Source: Rhizophagus irregularis (taxonomy: Eukaryota > Glomeromycota > Glomeromycetes > Glomerales > Glomeraceae). From it: a stretch of DNA of 64,000 nucleotides. Under the pieces are notes generated by a model. That model was not told where the DNA came from. It saw only the letters and a list, made by a program, of their open reading frames with translations, and made no database searches. The number at the start of each line of letters is the position of its first letter. Within the stretch, counting starts at the first letter, position 1. The stretch spans positions 2,542,001 through 2,606,000 of the forward strand of contig NC_089454.1 in NCBI RefSeq assembly GCF_026210795.1, in the 5' to 3' direction. The translations under genes were made by a program, and so were the position numbers. Shown in pieces: positions 24,280-33,593 of this stretch.

Positions 24280-25933
24280 ATGGATAAAGGAAATGAAACG
24301 CAAGTTATTATAGAAACAGAATTTACTAATTTAAATATCTCGGATAAAGATTCTAGTACAATAAATATTAGCCATAAAAATTGTTCTTATTGCAATAAAC
24401 CATTTACTGAAGAATTATGGTGTAAAAAATGTGATCCATTTAGAATGATTGAAGGTTGGACCAGCGGAAATAATGACCTTGATAAATTTATCAAAGATAC
24501 AATTTATGATGCGAGAAATAAAACGTATGAGTATGATAGGTTTCTTGAATGGGTACCATTTGATAAATTTAAAAATGTAAAACAAATTGGTATAGGTGGA
24601 TTTGCAAAAGTGTTTTCTGCAACATGGATTGATGGAAAAGCAGAATATGATTATGGCTGGAAAAGAAAAGAACCTCGACCTATCAATGTTGCTTTGAAAA
24701 GGTTGAATGGATCGCAGAATATGTCAGCTGAATATTTAAATGAGGTATGTTTTTTTTATTAACATTACATATTCTACTTAATATTTAATGAATTATAATT
24801 TTATCCTTAATTAAATGCAAACAATAGCTTAAAATACAATGGGATTTTTATAAATCAACTGATATTGATTTATTAAAATTTTATGGAATGACTAAAGATC
24901 CAGAAACTGAAGAATTTATGATGATTTTACAATTCGCAAATAAAGGAAATTTGAGAAGTGTTCTTTCGCATAATTTCAATAATATTTTATGGAATAATAA
25001 AATTCTTTATTTAGACTGGTTAGCATATGGTCTTAAAAGTTTACATGAATTAGGATATTTTCACAAAGATTTCCATAGTGGTAATATATTACAAGTAGGT
25101 AGTGTATCTTATATTTCAGATTTTGGATTATCTGGACCATCAAACAAACAAAAATCAGATGATAAAATATGTGGAGTATTACCATATATTGCCCCAGAAG
25201 TTTTAAATGGAGAACCATATTCATTATCTTCTGATATTTATAGTTTTGGTGTAATTATGACAGAATTATCATCTGGAATACCACCTTTTCATAAAAGAGA
25301 ACATGATACTACCTTAGCATTAGAAATATGTAATGGACTCAGACCGTATTTTGGAAAAGGAACTCCTGATATTTATAAGAAACTAGCTTATAAATGTATG
25401 AATGCTAATTCAAATCAAAGACCAACAGCCAGTGAGTTGTATGATATAATACTTTTTTGGACTAATTCTATTCACATTGTAAAATATCAAGAAAAAGAAA
25501 AATTTGGATATAAAGGAAAAGAAATTGAGGCTTTGTTTGAAGAAGCTGATAAAGAAATTCCAAATATTTCAACTTCATACGAGAAAAATCCTGATGCTAT
25601 ATATACTAGTAGATTATTTACATTAACTAATTTAACAAAACCTGTTAATTCATCTCTTATTACATCATACCTTGATGATGAAGAGAATAGTAAAGGTATT
25701 ATTTTTGGAATTTTTAAAAGTAAATATTTTATTTTATAATTTTTAATTTATTTCTTTCATAGATTGTCAAGATTCTCAATTATTTGACTTGGAGGTTTCT
25801 AGCTCATTACAATTAAAAGGTAGGTGATAATATAATTTTTATAATGCACAATATAATTTAATTATTTAATATTAATTTTATTTATTATTCAAAACAAACA
25901 GATGATAGTAATGAAGATGATATCAAGAATTGA
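24280..25933 (+). CDS. TKL-like protein kinase, tandem copy 2 (intact, 4 exons)
   Basis: Exons 24280-24744, 24828-25695, 25763-25819 and 25902-25933 join in frame to 473 codons. The N-terminal leader (1-95) contains a CxxC-x9-CxxC pair (Cys35, 38, 48, 51) that may bind zinc. The kinase domain follows: GIGGFAKV (104-111), VALK with Lys140, HKDFHSGN (234-241; HKD instead of the usual HRD), DFG (253-255), APE (277-279), SSDIYSFGV, and RP near the domain end. The C-terminal tail has NPDAIYTSRL and a DDEEN acidic patch. All catalytic residues are present. This leader-plus-kinase layout is typical of the very large kinase families in Glomeromycotina (knowledge-based); the substrate is unknown. The last two exons are tiny and set by conservation with copy 1. 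Confidence 0.85.
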
Positions 25934-26213
25934 GTGATTATATTTTTTTTTTTATTGCAAAATTTATCTTTATTTGTTTGTATTATTTTTTTTGAAATTT
26001 TTTGTTTAGACATAATTCAATTATGTAATGCTGAGCAATATCACGTATAATTGTGGTCAGAATTATACTTCTATGGTGGGAATTATATGCGACAATGAAA
26101 AATCGTTTAGTTAAAAATCATTTTATTAATAAATTTTATAAATTTTATACATTTATTTATTAGTACTACAATTAGTATATTATCATTATTATTAACACGA
26201 ATAAAATCAGTTT

Positions 26214-27083
26214 ACAATAATTAGTGCTCCTACCGGGTCGGATTCGGTCGGGTTTGGAGAATATATCCGACTCGACCTGGCAAAAATAGAAATGATCCGA
26301 TTTTAACCCGACCCGAGTATATTTAATTCGAATAACCCGGGTTAAACCCGAAATTTTAGTAATTTTCATTGCTGTATGCTTAGTAATATATCAAAAATAT
26401 TTTTTCAAACATAATTTCTTCAATAACGCAAGGTAATTGATCTAAAAGATGATCATATAGGTCACACAACTTTTTATTATTAAAATTAAAGCTAAGCACG
26501 AATTTAAAGATATCTTCAATTCCTGTTTATTTATTGCTTTATATTTGAACTATGAAATCGAAATTGTATCACTTGCTTTAACAGAAATTTGACTATATTT
26601 TATGACTGCCAGGACTCTAAACACATGCATGCTCTAATTGTATCTGCTTTAAGACTACATCTTTTTGCAGCTATCAAATCGGTTCCACTGGCAAATACTC
26701 TTTCTACTGGAACGCTGGTTGCTTTATTAATTATCAAAATAAACTTATTAGCTAATGTAATATTAATAATTAATAATAATTCATACACATATCTGTAATT
26801 GCAAGTGTCTTTAGCAATTTTCGCTATACTACCTCATTCATCTAACAAAATTATATAAAATTAATTAATATTAACGCGTAATCAATATGTGATCAGTGAT
26901 TTTAATGATTATCTGAGTCTAATTCGGGTCAAAACCTGAGTCAAGGAAATGAATAACCCGACCCGACGGGTCGGGTCATGCGGGTCACGGGTTATTAAAA
27001 TTGTTAGTACCGACCCGATTTAAAATTCACTCGGGTTGAATTATCCGGGTTAGACCCGAATTTTGCGGAGCACTAACAATAAT
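26214..27083. mobile_element. hAT element with perfect 8-bp target site duplication
   Basis: The element spans 26222-27075. Its ends are TAGTGCTCC and the inverse GGAGCACTA. ACAATAAT directly precedes it (26214-26221) and directly follows it (27076-27083), a perfect 8-bp target duplication as made by hAT transposases. Both subterminal regions carry many GGGTCGG / CCGACCC words. The interior holds a transposase remnant on the minus strand. At 854 bp it is internally deleted. Confidence 0.92.
26385..26800 (-). pseudogene. hAT transposase C-terminal dimerisation domain remnant
   Basis: The minus strand at 26788-26600 encodes ATSVPVERVFASGTDL followed by RACMCLESW, the hallmark of the hATC dimerisation domain. 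Downstream, around 26496-26400, another coding-like piece in an open frame (DLYDHLLDQLPCVIEE) fits a C-terminal tail. The N-terminal BED finger and the catalytic domain are missing and stops separate the pieces. This cannot make a working transposase. Confidence 0.75.
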
Positions 27084-27277
27084 ACAATTAAATGAAATAA
27101 TTTTTTTTTTAGTTCGGAGCGTAGTGGAGGACTATATAACTGATAATTCTACGCAAAGTCATATGCAATGTCCGGATGTCCACCCGCTTTTCCTGTGAGG
27201 ATGTATGTCGTGTATCACGTTCTCATTGTTCAATTTCTCAATAAAGCAAAACATATAGCGTGACCATTATATATACT

Positions 27278-27522
27278 CTATAAAAAAGGAATGTTTAGAA
27301 TATATACGTAAAATATACAATATACATAAAATGTCTATAGAATGTCCATAAAATATATAAAAAATATACAAAATGGGCTCACTGTATATAGAATGTACAA
27401 AAAAGTATGAGTCCCCTTTACATATATCCTATGTATTCTATGGACATTCTATAGACATTTTATGTATAATGTACATTTTATGTTTATTTTATGTATGTTT
27501 TCTGAACATTCCTTTTTTATAG
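27278..27522. mobile_element. Fold-back / MITE-like inverted repeat element
   Basis: CTATAAAAAAGGAATGTT at 27278-27295 is matched by its exact inverse at 27505-27522. Inside, a second inverted pair, TAAAATGTCTATAGAATG (about 27327) and its inverse (about 27445), is also exact. Nearly the whole 245 bases can fold into a long hairpin. It has no coding capacity. Flanking TA is ambiguous because the ends are A+T-rich. Confidence 0.7.
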
Positions 27523-27573
27523 GATATAGATTGATTAAAAAACCCGTTTTCGCTTACAGAAATGTATTTTTTA

Positions 27574-27868
27574 GGCCACACAAATTCAATTTTTCGGTTC
27601 ACGTAACATTGAAATTTAAAATCGACCCGGGGACCCAGGGTTTATAAAAAAAGTTTATATATAAAATCGTGACATTTGATTGGTTGACTTTTAAAAGGGA
27701 GGAATTTATTTTCGCTCTAGAAGTTCTCAGCCGCGTGATAAACATACCCGCCAATAAAATTACGTCCTGATCACGTGATAAATTTTTATATATAAACTTT
27801 TTTTTATTGAAATTTGAAAAAGTGACCCGGCCGGGTGAAGTGAACCGAAAATTCGAATTTGTGTGGCC
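27574..27868. mobile_element. PIF/Harbinger-like MITE with TTA target duplication
   Basis: The 29-bp terminal inverted repeats start GGCCACACAAATTC and end with the inverse, with two mismatches over 29 bases. TTA flanks both sides (27571-27573 and 27869-27871), the usual target of PIF/Harbinger elements. Internal GGGACCC and GACCCGGCCGGGT words give GC-rich patches. Length 295 bp, non-autonomous. A fragment of the same family lies near 35469-35610. Confidence 0.78.
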
Positions 27869-27871
27869 TTA

Positions 27872-29449
27872 TCCTAGACACAGTCCTAAGGTAAATTGAT
27901 TTTAGGAAAGTTTTCTTTAATTAAGAAATGTTTTTTAACAAAACATTTCTTTTCCTCTCTGACTTGGACATGGGGTAATAGGAGTTTTTTTTTAACTAAG
28001 AAATGTTTCAAATGAAACATTTCTTTTTCCTTTTTGTAGGAATACCGTTAGACTTCGTTAGACTTGAATGTCAGATAGTGAAAAGTTTTGTTTTATTTAA
28101 GAAATGTTTCTTTTTCTTCATTTGTAGGAACAACGTCTTTCTTAAATGCAAACACAAGGTAAATGGAGAAGGGAGGTATCTTTCTTTTTTAATTAGGATA
28201 TTTTTAACAAACTATTTTCTTTTTCTTTTTGTTGAAACACTAGCTTCAGATAGAACGTAAGAAATAAGAGTAGTAAAGTATGGAGAGCTATGTACGCCGT
28301 ATGTATGATGATTATGGCTATGTATGGCAACTATAACGATTTATGTGCAAGTTAGTAAATAAAGTATGCTAAATAATTTTCTAAAAAAGAAACAAAAAAA
28401 ATTTTAATCGTCAAAAGTTTTATACAGGTTGCAAATTTAACAAAATGCGTTTATATGTTATTTCTTACTAAAAAGTAACTCTCTATTTCGCTCAGCCATT
28501 AACTTTTTTTTATTCTTTTAGGTTACAGTCAAGCTCTTAACACTAGCAGATAAGTATGTTGGCTTATTTTTTTCATTTTTTCATTTTATCTATTCGTCTA
28601 GCCAATTTAATTACTGTATCTTTTTATTTCTAGGCATTAGCTGAACTTTTTAAGGCGACAAGTATTTTGGTATTGTTATTTTGTTAATGTCATTCCTAAA
28701 GAATTTAAATTGGTGAGAAAGTTCACATTTTTTTTTTTAGAGATTACTATGGTTGCGTATAAGTGGTTTATTTTCTTTCTCATATCGTTTCTATTCATCA
28801 TTTTTTTATTAATTTAGCTCTTTTGGCTGGACCATTCTGACAATAGGTAAATTTTCCGTTTTTCATTTTTGCTCAATTCCATTATAATTCTTTTGACTTT
28901 CGTAATTATGTTTGTAGGTATGAGATAAATAGATTGAAATAGATTTTAGTTAATTTCTTTGGGCTTAGGAAATAGCGTGTTTTGTAAGTTTGGAATATTT
29001 AAAATTGAGATTCTTGATGTTTTGTTAAATTTATTTTTTTATTTTATAGGTTGGATATTGCAAAATAGAGTTTGTATGTTTTTATGGGAGATAGGATAGT
29101 TTGTTAACTTTTTTTTCCTCTAACTTTTTTTATTTATCAGGCTTTGAGTATTTAGGTATCGTGATTCGTGAATGAGAACTTACATATTTCTATATATAAG
29201 AATAGGTAGTCGTTAATTCTCTTTCCTAACTTTTTGTTACTTGAATATATATTTTTTTTATTTTCCTTTTGTAATTTAGTTTTTTAATAATTATAATTTA
29301 ATCTAAATTATTTTACAATATAAATATATTACGACGACAAAATTTATTGAAAAAATAAAACGTGATTTTAAAAGCAAAATTTTCCTATTGGTCTGTGAAT
29401 AAAGTGTGGTCACGGACTCACGGTATTAAAAAAAAAATTTTCGCTTCGA
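27872..29449. other. Intron-like, fold-back-rich region without a supported gene
   Basis: Between 27910 and 28130 AAGAAATGTTT occurs repeatedly, partly as hairpins (AAGAAATGTTTCAAATGAAACATTTCTT type). From about 28035 to 29290 the DNA alternates between T-rich stretches ending in TAG or CAG and short segments of 20-60 bases ending at GTA-type junctions, as a row of introns and very small exons would. No open frame joins across them. It may be a decayed multi-exon or non-coding gene. Words near 28520-28555 are related to sequence near 32080 and 38530. Confidence 0.3.
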
Positions 29450-30180
29450 ATTTCACAACGGTTACCATTTCCCTAGTATCTATCGATTACTATAATTTCT
29501 CCGTGAAATGACCGAATTAAACCGATAATACTGTATATATTTTATTATCGGGTGATTAAAAAAAAATAGGATTGCGTAGTAACTGAAGTACTATATAAAA
29601 TGATTCTTGAATAATATGCAGATATAATTAGATTGCAATATTTATATTTTATGAATATCTACGAACTACTTCAATAAAAGACTTTTGTAGACTGATAATC
29701 GTGAAAAGATTTATGAAGAAATTTGAAGTTTTTATTCATTGTTCATTTTTTTTCTATATTAACAAATATGCAATATAATATGAAATAAATCAAACATGTC
29801 AAAAATATTGTATAAATAACAATAGCACTTTCGAACTAAATCAACAACGATTACTTAGCTGCTCGAATTAATTCTAAACACTTGTGAGTTTGTGCCTCGT
29901 GTGTTTATTTCTTTCTCATGATCCCGTTTTTAATTTTACACGAGACAATTTCTCATAATCAGATATTTAAAAGATTTATTAGATATAGTGGATTTAATTT
30001 TTATCACATCAATAAAATTCAATTAAAGAAATTCTTATAAATACTGTAGCCACATGAATTTCGCTATTTTTCACTTCGATCGATGATAAAACCTTACAAA
30101 CAATACCGGTCAAAACCAAGTAAGAATTTTTTTTTATGGGAGATAACGTGAAATGACAAAAATATCTTTGCTAATATTTA
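29450..30180. repeat. Dispersed repeat copy (partner at 14480-15180)
   Basis: Same order of conserved blocks as at 14480-15180, including TCTATCGATTA, GAAATGACCGA..TAAACCGATAATA, the GACTTTTGTAGACTG block, the CTTTCTCATGATCCCGTTTTT block and the terminal GGAGATAACGT block. It is diverged by many small indels and has no coding capacity. Confidence 0.6.
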
Positions 30181-31141
30181 TAAGAATATACGGCACAACG
30201 ATGAAGGGTAGGTATGGTCAATCATCAGCTATACGGTATAGAATTTTAATATGAAAATTGGGTACCATACTAACCATACAGTACTTTACCATACACACGA
30301 ACGGAGATAATATTATCTATATTCCCTTTAATAAAATAGGAAATAATATTAATATTCTTTGACATATCAAGAAATATTGAAAATTACAAAATTAAGAGTT
30401 TTACGAACCTATTTAATTGTAACAAATCATTTATTATATTCATTATATTGGTATTTTAACTTTGATCAGTATTGGTGTTTCATATTAGTTGATAAAACTA
30501 CCGTCAAGTTTGTCCCGTAATTTCAATGGCTTTATTATATGCTTCAATTAATCATCAGCCATTGTTATATTCACTGTATGTGAAATCTAAACAAATACTT
30601 TAAAATATTTATTATGTAATAATCAAATATCAGATTACCTTTTGAATTATCCCTTAAAGACCTTTTTTAAATCTAAAAAAACATGTTATTAACATTTTCA
30701 GAAATCAAAAAAAAAAAGAACTTGAATTATACAATTAAAATGACCCTTAAATTTATGGAACTGAGTCAGTTTTAAGTTTAACTTCACATTTTTTACTAAT
30801 TCACTTATTTTACGTCTCACACTGAACTACTGCACAATATAGTTAAAACCTTTTTTTTTAATTTTGATTTGCGAATGTTAGTTCATGCGATAAAATTTAT
30901 TTCTAATTTACAATATTAAGATTTTTATATTAAAATTAATCTATTATAAGGTCGAAATATAACATTTCAATTATTTTAAAAAATTTAGATATTATAATGA
31001 ATTTGTAAGCGTATGAAGATTAATATAATTGTTTTAAAAAAAAGAGATAAAGAATTATATTTTTTTTGTCAATAACAATAGGCAGCAACAGGTTTTTTTT
31101 AATAATATTAAAATTATATTTTTTTTAATCAATAACAATAG
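30181..31141. other. A+T-rich region, no gene seen
   Basis: Only short noise frames. At 30240-30300 there are several TACGGTAT/ACCATAC words. AATCAATAACAATAGG(C/G)AG occurs twice, near 31070 and 31127, as a direct repeat of about 57 bp period just before the exon-like piece at 31142. Confidence 0.35.
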
Positions 31142-31229
31142 GGAGAAATCATCATTTCAAGATATTCAGCCACAACCATTTGGTATTGAAGTTGCATCAA
31201 ATCTTTTTAATAAACTATTAGGCACTTAA
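31142..31229 (+). pseudogene. Orphan terminal-exon remnant, unidentified
   Basis: After an acceptor-like AATAG, the sequence reads 28 codons with balanced composition (SFQDIQPQPFGIEVASNLF and on) to a TAA at 31227-31229. No matching upstream exon was found in the A+T-rich DNA to the left. It resembles the last exon of a gene whose body has been lost. Family unknown. Confidence 0.3.
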
Positions 31230-32360
31230 GTCATTAATTAATTGTTATAGTATTTAACAAATAATAAAGAATAAGAATATTTCTGTTTATAAAGCAAAAA
31301 TCATATATTATAAAGATTATATTTTAAATAAAAAGAATCATTTTTTATCATAATTGGAAAAGTGCAATAAGGAAATTCATCTGGATGGTTCACAAAAATC
31401 TTTATTAATAAATTTTAATATAAGCTGATAGTTATTCTTGCGGCTGATCTATTCCATAATTATTAGTGGGTCATGTGGATGGCCAATTTGATCACTAATA
31501 CAGTTCCGGTTAATGAAATTTTAATCAAATAGTACATTTTTGGCCAGCAGATCGATTACCGTAGCTATCCGAATGTGGATTTTTTTCAGTTAGACTGGAT
31601 CTTCTTTTATTTAATAATATTTTTTTTTCGGCCTCTTTAGAATATATCTTTTTTTTTTAATATTTTTTTTTAATTTTAAAACCGAGTTTTTAATAATTTT
31701 TCTTTACAATTTTTTTAAAACTGAATTTTCAATATTTCTCATCTTGGTTTTTTTCTCTTTATAATAACTTATACAAATATGTTCTTATGTAATTTTTTAT
31801 TTATTTTTAACATTTTTTTTTATGTACAGATATTATCGTTATTATTTATTTCGTCTTTTAGGCTTAGATCTAGATCAGTGATTGGACCTTTAACGTACAA
31901 TTATTTTTTATTTTCTAGAATCCATAGAAACAATAAATTTCACTAAACTCAACCTAGGTACTCATTTACATTAACTTGCTTACTACATGGTTAATTTTAA
32001 TAATAATATTAACAATTACTTTAATAATTCGTTTTTATAGATAAAAACAACTAAAGAAAAGGAAGAAAATTCACAGGTTAGACTGACGCACTAACACTGC
32101 AATCCTACAGTAAGTATGATTTTTATTTTAATTATTTTTTTTCTTTTTTTTCCGTTCTTACACCTCTTAGGTTTTGATCGGCGATACAATCAAAATAAAA
32201 TATTTTTTTTATTGAATAAATATACTTTGTTTGATTTTTTTAGTTAGAATAAATATATTTTTTTCTTACTTAAGATAAAAAAAACATCTTAATATTATAA
32301 GGTCATAATTTATCTAAATATAATAAAACAAAAATAGTATATTGATTTAAACTCATTTAA
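31230..32360. other. T-rich decayed repeat region ending in a possible Helitron end
   Basis: Long T-runs (31610-31860). The words ACACTGCAATCCTACAGTAAGT near 32090 recur in altered form near 38535, and in both cases a Helitron-like 3' end follows within 300-500 bases. So the two regions may be copies of one non-autonomous element. No open frame found. Confidence 0.35.
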
Positions 32361-32363
32361 TCT

Positions 32364-32390
32364 TGTTGCAACGCAACAGGTTGCGGCTAG
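32364..32390 (+). mobile_element. Possible Helitron 3' terminus
   Basis: A perfect hairpin with arms TGTTGC and GCAACA (32364-32378) is followed eight bases later by CTAG at 32387-32390 and then T. Known Helitrons end with a short GC-richer hairpin about 10 bases before CTRR and insert between A and T. Immediately to the right lies a truncated kinase leader. The 5' end was not located, so this stays tentative. Confidence 0.5.
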
Positions 32391-32411
32391 TTTATACTAA
32401 ATAAATCATGT

Positions 32412-32507
32412 TTTTTATGCTATAATTCTTCTGCAGATGTTATCCGAGATATTTAAATCATTAAATCCTGATTCTATAAGAACCTGAGTTACATTTTCTT
32501 TATCCAT
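32412..32507 (-). pseudogene. Kinase-family leader fragment, cut next to the Helitron-like end
   Basis: From an ATG at 32507 the minus strand encodes MDKENVTQVLIESGF and then NDLNISDN, clearly the leader of the kinase family at 21562 and 24280 (MDKGNETQVIIETEF, NLNISDK). After about 26 codons the similarity ends and a stop follows within about ten codons, close to the CTAG at 32390. Upstream (about 32560-32600) the family promoter motif is present in diverged form. This is a 5' gene fragment. Confidence 0.65.
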
Positions 32508-32599
32508 CTTTAATTTTTTAAAATACTTTATTTTTTTGTAAGAAATAAATTTGAGAAAGAATTGGTGTTATTGGCGTTATTTGCATTACTTTATGTCAA

Positions 32600-33370
32600 A
32601 ATTCATAATTTGAATGCACGGTATTTCAAATTAATATTTTATATGAAAAACTATATAAACTGAGTGAAAAGTACATGGAATTTTTCGTTAAAAGGGTTAA
32701 AGTCATTTTTTGATCAAATTTACTCATTATTACAATGAATTGGTTGGCACATCGGCTTTTTATCATTTCAGAAAATACAAAAGTCAAAAGCATTTCTTAA
32801 AGCTTCTTCCAGGTAATTCAACAAAGCTTATATTTAATTTAGGACTAACTGTTAATTGATTTTGTGGTAAAAATTTTTTCTGATATTAAAAATTTTTTAC
32901 CTAATACCGTAAAAGCTTTGATATAATGTCAGCTAAACACATAATGCAGGCCAAAAATTGTCATAATTCTGGTAAGGTTTTGGATGCTTATGACATTTGA
33001 TGATCGGGAATGTCGATCATCAAGTGATTCAAATCCGCCTATACAGTATGTTCAAACAAATTTTGAGCAAACCACAAAAATAAATTTATTTTTATTTTTC
33101 ATATCTTTTGTTTGCATTAATTTATTTTTTTAAAAAAAGTGTTTATTTTCCTTTATAAGTTACTTTCTCTATCAATGCTAAAAGAAATTCAAAATAATAT
33201 AGATTTTAAAAGAAAAAATTAAAGTAAGAAACAAAAAAACAAGAATAAATGTCGAAATTATTGATATAATAAAAAATTGTTATCATGATATTGGTTCAAT
33301 CAATTGTAATCAAAATTACTAAGTGTAGGAATATTAAAGGATTCAGCCACAAGTATAAATAAAGGCATAT
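32600..33370. other. A+T-rich region without recognised gene
   Basis: Beyond the 5' flank of the kinase fragment no coding frame was found. Two CATTTGATGATCGG / GTCGATCATC words near 32995 form a short fold-back. Confidence 0.35.
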
Positions 33371-33593
33371 AGCACTGCCACCCATTACAGCCTGATACAT
33401 TGGCGCAAGTATACACAAATATTTAGATGCTTAGCTTAATGCATGTAGCACTGCCACCCATTACAGCCTTATATATTGGCGCAAGTATACACAAATATTT
33501 AGATGCTTAGCTTAATGCATGTAGCACTGCCACCCATTACAGCCTTATATATTGGCGCAAGTATACACAAATATTTAGATGCTTAGCTTAATG
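33371..33593. repeat. 76-bp tandem repeat, three units
   Basis: Units begin at 33371, 33447 and 33523, each with AGCACTGCCACCCATTACAG near the start and GCTTAGCTTAATG at the end; the period is exactly 76 bases. Units 2 and 3 are identical; unit 1 differs at a few positions (CCTGATACATT versus CCTTATATATT). It has no open frame. A locus-specific minisatellite. Confidence 0.9.

Larger units (their letters stand above)
24068..25933 (+). repeat. Tandem kinase duplication, unit 2
   Basis: Second unit of the tandem duplication. Identity with unit 1 begins in the 5' flank near TTTTGTAACGAATTATT and extends through the last short exon. Introns are also alike, which shows a DNA-level duplication rather than retroposition. 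Confidence 0.85.

Noticed and set aside
33371-33593. Reading the 76-bp repeats as a CRISPR array
   Set aside because: Units are directly contiguous with no unique spacers and the genome is eukaryotic.
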